DNA from: Roseovarius gaetbuli
GTDB lineage: Bacteria > Pseudomonadota > Alphaproteobacteria > Rhodobacterales > Rhodobacteraceae
Length of the DNA: 64,000 nt
Reading direction: 5' to 3'
NCBI RefSeq assembly: GCF_900172365.1
Contig: NZ_FWFJ01000005.1
Coordinates: 1-64,000 of the forward strand
Translations under genes and position numbers: made by a program
Notes under the pieces: model-generated
Databases searched by the model: none
What the model saw: only the letters and a program-made list of their open reading frames with translations
Told to the model about the DNA's origin: nothing
In this document: piece after piece, positions 53,531-61,757 of the stretch
How the letters are laid out: each line of letters begins with the position of its first letter
Position numbering within the stretch: the stretch's first letter is position 1

Positions 53531-55144
53531 ATGGCCAGTCAGTATAAAACGCCCGGCGTTTACATTGTCGAGACGAGCGCCTTTCCCAATTCCGTGGTTG
53601 AGGTCGCCACCGCTGTGCCCGCCTTTATCGGGCACACGGAAACGGCAATGAATGGCAGCGGGTCTTTGCGTGACACCCCGACGCGCCTCACCTCGCTGGC
53701 CGAGTTTCAAGCGGTGTTCGGCAGTGCCCCGACGCCGCTTTTTGAGATCAAGCCAACAGCGGCGCTGCCCAACCCTTCACCGCTGAGCGACGCGGGTGCT
53801 GATAGCGCTCCCGCCTTGCCGCCTATTCCAATTTCTTCCACGCAAGACCTGATCCAGAGCAACCCGGCCTATTGCCTTTATGGCGCCTTGCGTCTCTTTT
53901 TCGAGAACGGAGGCGGGCCCTGTTATGTCACCTCAATCGGTGGCTATGATGATCCCTTTGATGCCGACAAAATGATCGCCGCCATCACCGGCCTTGAAAA
54001 AGAACCCGAGCCGACGCTTTTGGTAATCCCCGAAACCACCCGCCTGTCGCGGGCCGATGCGAAACGGGTGCTTCAGGCGATGCTTGATCACTGTGGCGAA
54101 AGAATGCGCAACCGCTTTGCCATCCTCGATATCTCTTCCGGCCACCTGCCGCAGAACAGTGTGCTTGGGGATCCTGTCGCGACCTTTCGCAATGATATCG
54201 GTCACACCTCTCTCAGTTTCGGCGCGGCCTATTATCCCTGGCTCAACACGACCATCTTCCAAGACCGCGATTTCACTTTTGAAAACATCACTCCCGCGAG
54301 CCACGCAGAGCTGCGCAGGCTCTTGAGCGCAGAGGCTAGCGGCAACGCATCTCTTGCCGAGGAAATCAACAAGATAGGCGCGCCGGGTCAGTCGGGCAGT
54401 CTTGCAATCACGGCGCCCGACGAGGATCAGGCCGCGCCAGGTTTGGACATGCAGGACAATTTGCAAACCGACAAACGCGAGATGCGCCAGAAGACACTTG
54501 ATAAAAGCCTTCGCGCTACTTTTCCGACCTATGTGGAAATCACCCGCGCCATAGCCGCCGCGATGAATACCTTGCCTCCTGCCGCCGCCTTGGCCGGGAT
54601 TTATACCATGGTCGACAATTCGCGTGGCGTCTGGAAGGCGCCTGCCAATGTTTCGGTCAATGCCGTCACCTCACCAACCGTTACGATCAACGATGGCCAG
54701 CAGCAAAACCTCAACGTCCCCACCACCGGCAAATCCATCAACGCGATCCGCTCTTTCATGGGCGAAGGCACGCTTGTCTGGGGCGCGCGAACGCTTGATG
54801 GCAACTCGCTTGACTGGCGCTATATCCCGGTGCGTCGCGCCATGATCATGATCGAGCAATCCATCCGGCTTGCCGTCGAGGCCTATGTCTTTGAAGCCAA
54901 CAATGCCAGCACATGGGTTACGATCCGCGCGATGATCGAAAACTTTCTGACAGGCGTCTGGAAGCAGGGCGGTCTTGCCGGGGCGGTGCCCAACGAGGCC
55001 TTTGGCGTTCAGGTTGGTCTTGGGGAAACCATGACGCCTGAGGATATAATCGAAGGCACCCTGCGGGTCACGGTTCTGGTCGCTGTTACCCGCCCTGCCG
55101 AATTTATCTACATCACGTTTCACCAGCAGATGCAGACATCCTGA
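53531..55144 (+). CDS. Phage/eCIS-type contractile tail sheath protein, solitary
   Basis: This 537-residue protein begins MASQYKTPGVYIVETSAFP, the standard opening of contractile tail sheath proteins, with AVPAFIGHTE next. The C-terminal sheath domain contains SINAIRSFMGEGTLVWGARTLDGNS (in part) and WRYIPVRRAMIMIEQSI, and the end is LVAVTRPAEFIYITFHQQMQ. The opening with ETAVPAFIG-like spacing is closest to extracellular contractile injection systems. No tube, baseplate, spike, ATPase or lysis gene lies nearby. It could be a relic of an injection system, a moron gene, or a subunit working with genes elsewhere. The start at 53531 is taken from the family N-terminus; the ribosome site is weak. 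Confidence 0.88.
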   Translation: MASQYKTPGVYIVETSAFPNSVVEVATAVPAFIGHTETAMNGSGSLRDTPTRLTSLAEFQAVFGSAPTPLFEIKPTAALPNPSPLSDAGADSAPALPPIPISSTQDLIQSNPAYCLYGALRLFFENGGGPCYVTSIGGYDDPFDADKMIAAITGLEKEPEPTLLVIPETTRLSRADAKRVLQAMLDHCGERMRNRFAILDISSGHLPQNSVLGDPVATFRNDIGHTSLSFGAAYYPWLNTTIFQDRDFTFENITPASHAELRRLLSAEASGNASLAEEINKIGAPGQSGSLAITAPDEDQAAPGLDMQDNLQTDKREMRQKTLDKSLRATFPTYVEITRAIAAAMNTLPPAAALAGIYTMVDNSRGVWKAPANVSVNAVTSPTVTINDGQQQNLNVPTTGKSINAIRSFMGEGTLVWGARTLDGNSLDWRYIPVRRAMIMIEQSIRLAVEAYVFEANNASTWVTIRAMIENFLTGVWKQGGLAGAVPNEAFGVQVGLGETMTPEDIIEGTLRVTVLVAVTRPAEFIYITFHQQMQTS

Positions 55145-55165
55145 CGGCCCGTTTTCCGGGCCGTC
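55143..55165. terminator. Hairpin between convergent sheath and IalB genes
   Basis: GACGGCCCG (55143-55151) pairs perfectly with CGGGCCGTC (55157-55165). It starts at the sheath stop codon and lacks a T run, so it may act as a bidirectional transcription block or only a 3'-end stabiliser. Confidence 0.5.
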
Positions 55166-55175
55166 GGTCCGCCGC

Positions 55176-55703
55176 CTACTTACAGCGCTTTTCGGCCTCT
55201 TCGACCGCTGCCGTATAGCCCGACAGAGAAAAAGAATCCTTGGTGATCGTGCCGCGCGACGAGCGCGCGCTAAGGACGGCCTCTGCGCCGCGCTTCATCG
55301 CCGCCAGAATCTTGGCGTCATCGCTGGTGCTTGCGGGCCAGGCCCATTCGCCCTCGGTGAACAATTCGAACTCGGAACCGCCGATATTCATGTTGACGGT
55401 CGAGCCGCCGGCAAAGGGATAGCCGCCGGTAAAGGTGATCTGGCCCTGAACGCCCGCGCCGGGGCGAAAGAACGTCATCAAAAGAATGTCACCACGGCGC
55501 ACGGCGACGACGCGACCATCCTTGGTGTTCACCGTTTCGGTCGGGGCCGACACCGCCCAGCATTCGCGCGGGTCGCCGTCTTCAAACACGCTCCATGCGG
55601 TCTTGGCCGCCACCTGATTGGTGCTTGTTTCCTGCGCGGTTGCGCCCGTTGCCACCATCGCGGCCAATGCCACGGCCACGCCGCGTGCAAATCGTGATAC
55701 CAT
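55176..55703 (-). CDS. Invasion-associated locus B (IalB) family protein
   Basis: This 175-residue protein has a signal peptide (about 1-24, ATAQ) and a beta-rich IalB-type domain, with WSVFEDGDPRECWAVSAP and the matching C-terminal Cys. IalB proteins are periplasmic, common in alphaproteobacteria and of unclear function outside Bartonella. The start at 55703 has GGAGG eight bases upstream; a TTG further up is less likely. Confidence 0.8.
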   Translation of the reverse strand: MVSRFARGVAVALAAMVATGATAQETSTNQVAAKTAWSVFEDGDPRECWAVSAPTETVNTKDGRVVAVRRGDILLMTFFRPGAGVQGQITFTGGYPFAGGSTVNMNIGGSEFELFTEGEWAWPASTSDDAKILAAMKRGAEAVLSARSSRGTITKDSFSLSGYTAAVEEAEKRCK

Positions 55704-55892
55704 CTGTCCAGCCTCCAAGCTGTCCTAAGCCTCAATTTTAGAGGTCGCGCCTATCCCTTTACGGAATTCTTTTTATGTGCGACCAGTCCCGTCTCGACAT
55801 TGCAACATTAGCCTGAAACAGGCGAGAAGTGAAAGACGCAATTGGCGGATTTTCGCACACGCGCCTGTGAGCCACACTTATCGGAGGTCCCA

Positions 55893-56888
55893 ATGACCCA
55901 GCCTGTTCCCATGACCGAAATCTGGCGCGGCCCGATGGCCGAAAGCGTGCACCTCGGTCACGCGGTGATTTGCGCCTCGGGTGGTGAGATTATCGAGGCT
56001 TGGGGCGATCCCGCCACAACCATTCTGCCGCGCAGTTCGTCCAAGATGATTCAGGCGCTGCCGTTGGTCACAAGTGGCGCGGCCAGGGTCCATGGCCTTA
56101 CCTCAGAGCAGCTTGCGCTGGCATGCGCGTCGCACAACGGGGCGGCCATTCACACCGAGCGCGTCAATCGCTGGCTGGCCGATCTTGGGCTGAGCGATGA
56201 TGATTTGCGCTGCGGGCCACAAGACCCGGATGACAAGGTGGCCCACAAGGCGCTGCTGTGTTCTGACACGTCGCCCTGTCAGGTGCACAACAACTGCTCG
56301 GGCAAACATGCGGGCTTCCTGACGCTGAACCGTCACCTTGGCGGCAGCGCCGAATATATTGACCCCGATCATCCGGCGCAAAAGGCGGTTTTGGATGCAT
56401 TTGAAACGGTAACCGGCGAGACCTCGCCGTTTTACGGAATCGACGGATGTTCGGCGCCCAACCATGCCTCAAGCCTGCACGGGATGGCGCGTGCGATGGC
56501 GTGGTTTGCCGGGGCTCGGGAGGGTGTCGATTCCAATCAAACCGCCGCTGTCCAGCTTTGGCAGGCCATGGTCGCGCATCCCGAACTTGTGGCGGGTGAG
56601 GGGCGCGCCTGCACCGAGCTGATGCGCGCCTGTAAAGAACCTGTGGCGCTCAAGACCGGGGCCGAGGCCTTTTTCATCGCCATTCTGCCAAACCGAAAGA
56701 TGGGTGTCGCGCTCAAGATCACGGATGGCACCACGCGCGGCGCGGAATGTACGATTGCGGCGCTGCTGGTCAGGTTGGGTGTGCTCGATGCGGATCACCC
56801 GGCCACCCGCAAATTCATGAACGCGCCGATTCTCAACCGGCGCGGAATCGAGACCGGAATGATCAAACCTGCCGCCACGCTGGTCTGA
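55893..56888 (+). CDS. L-asparaginase, Rhizobium AnsA-like (COG4448) type
   Basis: This 331-residue protein of the thermolabile asparaginase II family begins with the typical EIWRGPMAESVHLGHAV. It carries ILPRSSSKMIQALPLV (the serine-rich active-site block), ACASHNGAAIHTERV and CSGKHAGFL. Such enzymes hydrolyse asparagine to aspartate and ammonia and are unrelated to E. coli AnsB. The start has CGGAGG upstream. It converges on serB with seven bases between stops. Confidence 0.85.
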   Translation: MTQPVPMTEIWRGPMAESVHLGHAVICASGGEIIEAWGDPATTILPRSSSKMIQALPLVTSGAARVHGLTSEQLALACASHNGAAIHTERVNRWLADLGLSDDDLRCGPQDPDDKVAHKALLCSDTSPCQVHNNCSGKHAGFLTLNRHLGGSAEYIDPDHPAQKAVLDAFETVTGETSPFYGIDGCSAPNHASSLHGMARAMAWFAGAREGVDSNQTAAVQLWQAMVAHPELVAGEGRACTELMRACKEPVALKTGAEAFFIAILPNRKMGVALKITDGTTRGAECTIAALLVRLGVLDADHPATRKFMNAPILNRRGIETGMIKPAATLV

Positions 56889-56896
56889 TCCGCCGC

Positions 56897-57769
56897 TCAT
56901 CCGCCCACGAATTCATCCTGCGCGTAGCCCTGTAGATAGAGCAGCGCCGTCAGGTCGCCGTGATTGATGCGGATGTCACACTCTGCGGCGACGCTTGGCT
57001 TGGCATGAAGCGCAACGCCGGATCCGGCCCGCCCCAGCATGCCAAGATCGTTGGCCCCGTCACCGACCGCGATCACATCGGTTTCGGCAAGCCCAAGCCG
57101 CGTACTGATCTCTTCCAGAGCCTGTATTTTGGCCTCGCGCCCCAAGATAGGCCGCGCCACATCACCCATCAGAACGCCGCGTTCCACTAAAAGCGTGTTG
57201 GCGCGATTTTCGTCAAATCCGAGCGTGGCGGCGACCGCCTGTGTAAAGGCAGTAAAACCGCCAGAGACCAGCGCGCAATAGGCCCCATGCGCTTTCATCG
57301 TCGCCAGCAGGGGGGCGCCACCGGGCATATAGGTGATCCGGCTTTCAAGAACTTGCGCGATCACGCCCTCATCCAGCCCCTTGAGCAGGGCCACTCGTTC
57401 GATCAGCGCGCCCTCGAAATCAAGCTCGCCATTCATCGCCCGCGCGGTGATTTCTTTGACATGCGCGCCGACGCCCGCGACCTCGGCCAGCTCATCAATG
57501 CATTCCTGGCAAATCATCGTGCTGTCCATATCCGCCAGCAGCATCTTCTTGCGCCGCCCCGTTTTGGGTTGCACCACAAGGTCGACACGCGCCTTTTGCA
57601 GATCACCCCACACGTCCCACTGATTGTCCGGCACCTTCTCCAGCGCGAATTCCGCCGCCTCATCGGGCGCAAGCCAGACCGCGTCACCGCCCCCCCAGGC
57701 ATTGCGCAGGGCGTGAACAAGGGCAGGGTCCAGCGCGCCCTTGGGCGCAATCAACGTGGCAATGAACAT
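56897..57769 (-). CDS. serB: Phosphoserine phosphatase SerB
   Basis: This 290-residue HAD-family phosphatase has the nucleophile motif LLADMDSTMI (about residue 77), motif II in LVSGGFTAF and the Asp-rich motif AVGDGANDLGML. The N-terminal about 75 residues form the extra domain seen in long SerB proteins. It makes serine from phosphoserine. It diverges from serC, so with serC and serA the complete serine pathway is clustered here. Confidence 0.93.
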   Translation of the reverse strand: MFIATLIAPKGALDPALVHALRNAWGGGDAVWLAPDEAAEFALEKVPDNQWDVWGDLQKARVDLVVQPKTGRRKKMLLADMDSTMICQECIDELAEVAGVGAHVKEITARAMNGELDFEGALIERVALLKGLDEGVIAQVLESRITYMPGGAPLLATMKAHGAYCALVSGGFTAFTQAVAATLGFDENRANTLLVERGVLMGDVARPILGREAKIQALEEISTRLGLAETDVIAVGDGANDLGMLGRAGSGVALHAKPSVAAECDIRINHGDLTALLYLQGYAQDEFVGG

Positions 57770-57869
57770 TTAACGAAGTTTCCGATCGTAGTCGCGACGG
57801 GTCGCATTTTCTCATTCAAGCGGCGTTCTAGCGTCATTTCTGCACTTGCGAAAGGCCCTGATGCGCCGT

Positions 57870-57928
57870 AATGCGATAGGCGGGACACCCCTCCCCAACG
57901 AGGGGCGCTTATCTGAAAGGGTAGCATT
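57870..57928 (+). ncRNA. serC-type leader RNA
   Basis: Three nested helices can form just ahead of serC: AATGC (57870-57874) with GCATT (57924-57928), GATAGGCG (57875-57882) with CGCTTATC (57906-57913), and CCCCTC (57888-57893) with GAGGGG (57900-57905). The likely ribosome site AAAGGG (57917-57921 region) lies between the second and first helix partners, and the serC ATG follows at 57930. A serC RNA motif upstream of this gene is known from alphaproteobacteria; its ligand, if any, is not known. Confidence 0.7.
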
Positions 57929-57929
57929 C

Positions 57930-59087
57930 ATGGCTATTGATACTCCGGCAACGCGGCCGGCTAATCCGCGTTTCTCTTCTGGCCCCTGCGCCAAAATCCC
58001 CACATTCTCGCTTGATAAGCTTAGCGATGCGCCCTTGGGCCGCAGCCACCGTGCCGCCGTCGGCAAGGCCAAGCTGAAAGCCGCGATCGAGCGGACACGC
58101 GACATCCTCGGCATCCCCGATGATTACCGCATCGGTATCGTGCCCGCTTCGGATACCGGCGCGGTCGAAATGGCCATGTGGAACCTTCTGGGCGCCCGCC
58201 CGGTTGAAATGCTCGCCTGGGAAAGCTTTGGCGCCGGTTGGGTCACCGATGTGGTGAAACAGCTTAAACTCGACGCGACGATCAAGACCGCCGAGTATGG
58301 CGAGATTGTCGATCTGGCCGGTGTCGATACGGACAACGATGTCGTCTTTACCTGGAACGGCACCACCTCTGGTGTGCGCGTGCCGAATGGCGACTGGATC
58401 AAACCCGACCGCGAGGGCCTTACCATTTGTGATGCCACATCGGCCGCCTTTGCGCAGGATCTGCCCTGGGACAAGCTTGATGTGACCACCTTCAGCTGGC
58501 AAAAAGTGCTGGGCGGCGAGGCGGCACATGGCATGCTTATCCTGAGTCCGCGGGCGGTTGAGCGGCTTGAAAGCTATACCCCGGCCTGGCCCCTGCCCAA
58601 GATTTTCCGCCTGACCAAGGGTGGCAAGCTTATCGAGGGCGTGTTCGTCGGCGAGACCATCAACACCCCGTCGATGCTTGCGGTCGAGGATTACCTCGTC
58701 GCCCTTGACTGGGCGGCCTCGGTTGGCGGCCTCAAGGGGCTGATGGGCCGTGCGAACGCCAATACCAAGGCCGTGGCCGATTTTGTGGAACTGCACGACT
58801 GGGTCGATTTTCTGGCCCATGATCCGGCCACCCTGTCAAACACCTCGGTTTGCCTGACCTTCAATGATGCCCGCATCACCGACGGTGCCACATTCGCCAA
58901 AGCCGTCGCCAAACGGCTTGAGGCCGAAAATGTCGCCCTTGATGTCGGGGCCTACCGCGATGCGCCGGCCGGGCTTCGGATCTGGTGCGGTGGAACGGTG
59001 GAAACCTCTGATGTCGCGGCCCTGATGCCATGGATCGAATGGGCGTTTCAGACCGAAATCGCCGCTCTGCGTGAGATGGCAGGTTAA
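57930..59087 (+). CDS. serC: Phosphoserine aminotransferase SerC
   Basis: This 385-residue class V PLP aminotransferase begins [18 protein letters not shown], typical of the alphaproteobacterial/archaeal SerC type. The PLP lysine lies in [14 protein letters not shown]. It makes phosphoserine from 3-phosphohydroxypyruvate. The frame is open to 57846, but the ATG at 57930 follows the leader RNA and its ribosome site. serA follows after 68 bases. Confidence 0.93.
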   Translation: MAIDTPATRPANPRFSSGPCAKIPTFSLDKLSDAPLGRSHRAAVGKAKLKAAIERTRDILGIPDDYRIGIVPASDTGAVEMAMWNLLGARPVEMLAWESFGAGWVTDVVKQLKLDATIKTAEYGEIVDLAGVDTDNDVVFTWNGTTSGVRVPNGDWIKPDREGLTICDATSAAFAQDLPWDKLDVTTFSWQKVLGGEAAHGMLILSPRAVERLESYTPAWPLPKIFRLTKGGKLIEGVFVGETINTPSMLAVEDYLVALDWAASVGGLKGLMGRANANTKAVADFVELHDWVDFLAHDPATLSNTSVCLTFNDARITDGATFAKAVAKRLEAENVALDVGAYRDAPAGLRIWCGGTVETSDVAALMPWIEWAFQTEIAALREMAG

Positions 59088-59155
59088 AAATATCGCGTAG
59101 GGTGCGCATTCATGGCGCACCTTCCCCCGACATTCTCCATAAAGGACGCTTAAAC

Positions 59156-60754
59156 ATGGCTCCCAAGGTACTCGTCTCTGACAAACTGTCCGAAACCGCC
59201 GTTCAAATCTTTCGCGATCGCGGCATCGAGGTCGATTTCCAGCCCGATCTTGGCAAGGACAAGGATAAACTGGCCGAGGTGATCGGCCAATATGATGGTC
59301 TTGCCATCCGCTCGGCCACCAAGGTCACCGAGAAAATTCTCGAAAACGCCACCAACCTCAAGGTGATCGCGCGCGCCGGGATCGGCACCGACAACATCGA
59401 CAAAGAGGCAGCAAGCAAAAAGGGCGTGATCGTGATGAACACGCCGTTTGGCAACATGATCACCACCGCCGAACACGCCATCGCCATGATGTTCGCCGTG
59501 GCGCGCCAGATCCCAGAGGCCTCGGCCTCGACCCATGCGGGCAAATGGGAGAAATCCAAGTTCATGGGGGTCGAGCTTACCGGCAAAACCCTAGGCGTGA
59601 TCGGTGCCGGCAATATCGGCGGCATCGTCTGTGATCGTGCCCGCGGCCTCAAGATGAAGGTCGTGGCCTATGATCCCTTCCTGAGCCAGGACAAGGCCGA
59701 CAAGATGGGCGTTGAAAAGGTCGAAGAGCTTGATGAGCTGCTCACGCGCGCCGATTTCATCACGTTGCATGTGCCGCTCACCGATCAGACCCGCAACATC
59801 CTGAGCCGCGAAAACCTTGAGAAAACCAAGAAAGGCGTGCGCATCATCAACTGTGCCCGTGGTGGTCTTGTGGATGAAGAGGCGCTGGCCGATCTGTTGA
59901 AATCCGGCCATGTCGCCGGTGCCGCCCTTGACGTCTTCAAGGTCGAACCCGCGACCGAGAACCCGCTTTTCGGCCTGCCCAACGTGGTCTGCACGCCGCA
60001 CCTTGGCGCCGCCACCACCGAAGCACAGGAAAACGTTGCCCTGCAAGTGGCCGAGCAAATGTCGGACTACCTTTTGACCGGTGCCGTGACCAACGCACTC
60101 AACATGCCTTCGGTGACGGCCGAAGAGGCCAAGGTCATGGGGCCTTGGATCAAACTTGCCGATCACCTGGGCAATTTCATCGGCCAGATGACCGACGAGC
60201 CGATCAAGGCCATCAACATCCTCTATGACGGTGTCGTCTCGGAAATGAATCTCGGCGCGCTCAATTCCGCCGCCGTGGCGGGGATCATGAAATCGGTCAA
60301 CCCCGAGGTCAACATGGTCTCGGCGCCCGTGGTGGCCAAGGAACGCGGCATCAAGATCAGCACCACCAAACAGGATAAATCCGGCGCCTTCGAGGGCTAT
60401 GTCAAGGTGACGGTGGTGACCGACAAGCGCGAGCGCTCGATTGGCGGCACGGTCTTCAGCGATGGCAAGCCGCGGTTCATCCAGATCAAGGGCATCAATA
60501 TCGACGCCGAAATCGGCCGTCACATGCTCTATACCACGAACGAGGACGTGCCGGGCATCATCGGCCTTCTGGGCCAGACCATGGGCGAAAACGGCGTCAA
60601 CATCGCCAACTTTACCCTTGGCCGCGCTGATGCGGGCGGCGAAGCAATCGCGCTTTTGTATGTTGATGCAGACGTGCCCGAGGCTGCCATCAAGGCGCTC
60701 AATGCAACCGGCAAGTTCCAGCAAATTCGCCAGCTGCACTTCGACGTCGGTTAA
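59156..60754 (+). CDS. serA: D-3-phosphoglycerate dehydrogenase SerA
   Basis: This 532-residue long-form enzyme has an N-terminal catalytic and Rossmann part (GVIGAGNIGGIVCDRA, about 145; His in TPHLGAATTEAQ), an intervening domain and a C-terminal ACT domain (about 455-530, MLYTTNEDVPGIIGLLG). It oxidises 3-phosphoglycerate at the start of serine synthesis, and the ACT domain usually gives serine feedback. AAAGGA lies just upstream of the start. It is co-transcribed with serC. Confidence 0.95.
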   Translation: MAPKVLVSDKLSETAVQIFRDRGIEVDFQPDLGKDKDKLAEVIGQYDGLAIRSATKVTEKILENATNLKVIARAGIGTDNIDKEAASKKGVIVMNTPFGNMITTAEHAIAMMFAVARQIPEASASTHAGKWEKSKFMGVELTGKTLGVIGAGNIGGIVCDRARGLKMKVVAYDPFLSQDKADKMGVEKVEELDELLTRADFITLHVPLTDQTRNILSRENLEKTKKGVRIINCARGGLVDEEALADLLKSGHVAGAALDVFKVEPATENPLFGLPNVVCTPHLGAATTEAQENVALQVAEQMSDYLLTGAVTNALNMPSVTAEEAKVMGPWIKLADHLGNFIGQMTDEPIKAINILYDGVVSEMNLGALNSAAVAGIMKSVNPEVNMVSAPVVAKERGIKISTTKQDKSGAFEGYVKVTVVTDKRERSIGGTVFSDGKPRFIQIKGINIDAEIGRHMLYTTNEDVPGIIGLLGQTMGENGVNIANFTLGRADAGGEAIALLYVDADVPEAAIKALNATGKFQQIRQLHFDVG

Positions 60755-60763
60755 CCCCGAAAC

Positions 60764-60794
60764 GGCGCCGCCTTTCGGGGTGGCGCCTGTTTTT
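60764..60794 (+). terminator. Intrinsic terminator after serA
   Basis: GGCGCCGCC (60764-60772) pairs with GGTGGCGCC (60779-60787), one wobble pair, followed by TGTTTTT. An alternative hairpin, CCCCGAAA/TTTCGGGG (60755-60780), overlaps it. Confidence 0.8.
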
Positions 60795-60805
60795 CCGCTC
60801 CGTGA

Positions 60806-60828
60806 CTTTCATCATTCCAGAAATACTC
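60806..60828 (+). repeat. Copy 2 of a 23-base intergenic repeat
   Basis: It matches 20230-20252 at 21 of 23 positions on the same strand. It is followed by GGGGG-rich sequence and a hairpin at 60855-60869, and lies 87 bases upstream of the metallophosphoesterase start. Confidence 0.55.
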
Positions 60829-60854
60829 CGGGGGAATCGTCGCTTTGCGGCGAT

Positions 60855-60869
60855 GGGGGCAGCGCCCCC
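60855..60869. repeat. GGGGGC/GCCCCC hairpin before the metallophosphoesterase gene
   Basis: GGGGGC (60855-60860) pairs with GCCCCC (60864-60869) over AGC. No T run follows. It appears to belong with the repeat just upstream. Confidence 0.5.
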
Positions 60870-60914
60870 TAAAACCTGCTGGACATTTCGGACGCGACAG
60901 GGCTTTTGTGCGCC

Positions 60915-61640
60915 ATGACACATCCAATCTATACCATCCCCGACGTTCATGGGCAGGATGCCCTTCTAGAAGCCGCATTGACGCTGATCGAGGCCGAGGG
61001 CGGCCCCGATGCCGAAATCATATTCCTTGGCGATCTGGTGGATCGCGGCCCCGATAGCCGCGCGGTGATCGACCGCGTGATGCAGGGTCAGGCAGCGGGG
61101 CGCAACTGGACCGTGCTGCGTGGCAATCATGACCAGATGTTCATAGATTTCATTGAAAGCGGCGATATTCACCCCGCGCGCCTTCGACCCGACTTAAGCT
61201 GGCTGCATCCGCGCCTTGGCGGAGACACCACGCTTGCCTCTTACGGGGTGGTGTGTTCCGAAGCCGACCTCAATCTTGAGGGGGCCCGCGCCGCTGTTCC
61301 AGCCGCGCATATTGACTGGCTTTCCAACCTGCCGCTGACCCATCTGGTCGGCGATCTTTTGTTTGTCCATGCCGGCATCCTCCCTGGCGTGCCGCTTGAG
61401 AAACAGGACCCGGATGATCTCATGTGGATCAGAAACGGTTTTCTTGATTATGAGGGCGAGTATCCCTGGCTTTTGGTGCATGGCCACACCGCCCTTGATA
61501 TGCCGACCCATTTCGGCAACCGGATTGACCTTGATGGCGGCGCCGGTCGTGGTCGCGGCCTTTGGCCCGCCGTCTTTGAGGGCCGCGACTGCTGGCTTTT
61601 GGCCGACACCGGACGAATCCCACTCAAGCCTGCCGAATAG
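60915..61640 (+). CDS. Calcineurin-type metallophosphoesterase (PrpA/ApaH-like)
   Basis: This 241-residue phosphatase has the metal-binding motif series IPDVHGQ, FLGDLVDRGPDS, RGNHDQMF, FVHAGI and VHGHTALD. This is the PPP family, which includes bacterial Ser/Thr phosphatases and diadenosine tetraphosphatase; the length fits the PrpA group. The ATG at 60915 is preferred to an in-frame TTG nine bases earlier. It is not clearly in an operon. Confidence 0.88.
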   Translation: MTHPIYTIPDVHGQDALLEAALTLIEAEGGPDAEIIFLGDLVDRGPDSRAVIDRVMQGQAAGRNWTVLRGNHDQMFIDFIESGDIHPARLRPDLSWLHPRLGGDTTLASYGVVCSEADLNLEGARAAVPAAHIDWLSNLPLTHLVGDLLFVHAGILPGVPLEKQDPDDLMWIRNGFLDYEGEYPWLLVHGHTALDMPTHFGNRIDLDGGAGRGRGLWPAVFEGRDCWLLADTGRIPLKPAE

Positions 61641-61722
61641 AGCCGCTCGCGCGTCGCGTTTTACCTGTCTGCCCTGTGCGAAACGGCGAAAGAGCCGCAT
61701 TGCCAGCGGCGGGGTAACCTCG

Positions 61723-61742
61723 TTAAGGTTGTGACAACTTAA
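61723..61742. promoter_or_regulatory. Near-palindrome upstream of the thiolase gene
   Basis: TTAAGGTTGT and ACAACTTAA form an almost perfect inverted repeat (one extra G) that ends 15 bases before the thiolase start. It may be an operator; no regulator gene is adjacent. Confidence 0.4.
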
Positions 61743-61757
61743 AACCGAGGGACAGAC

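Noticed and set aside
51809-55703. Prophage remnant around the sheath gene
   Set aside because: No integrase, attachment repeat, other tail, capsid or lysis gene is present and flanking genes are ordinary chromosomal ones.
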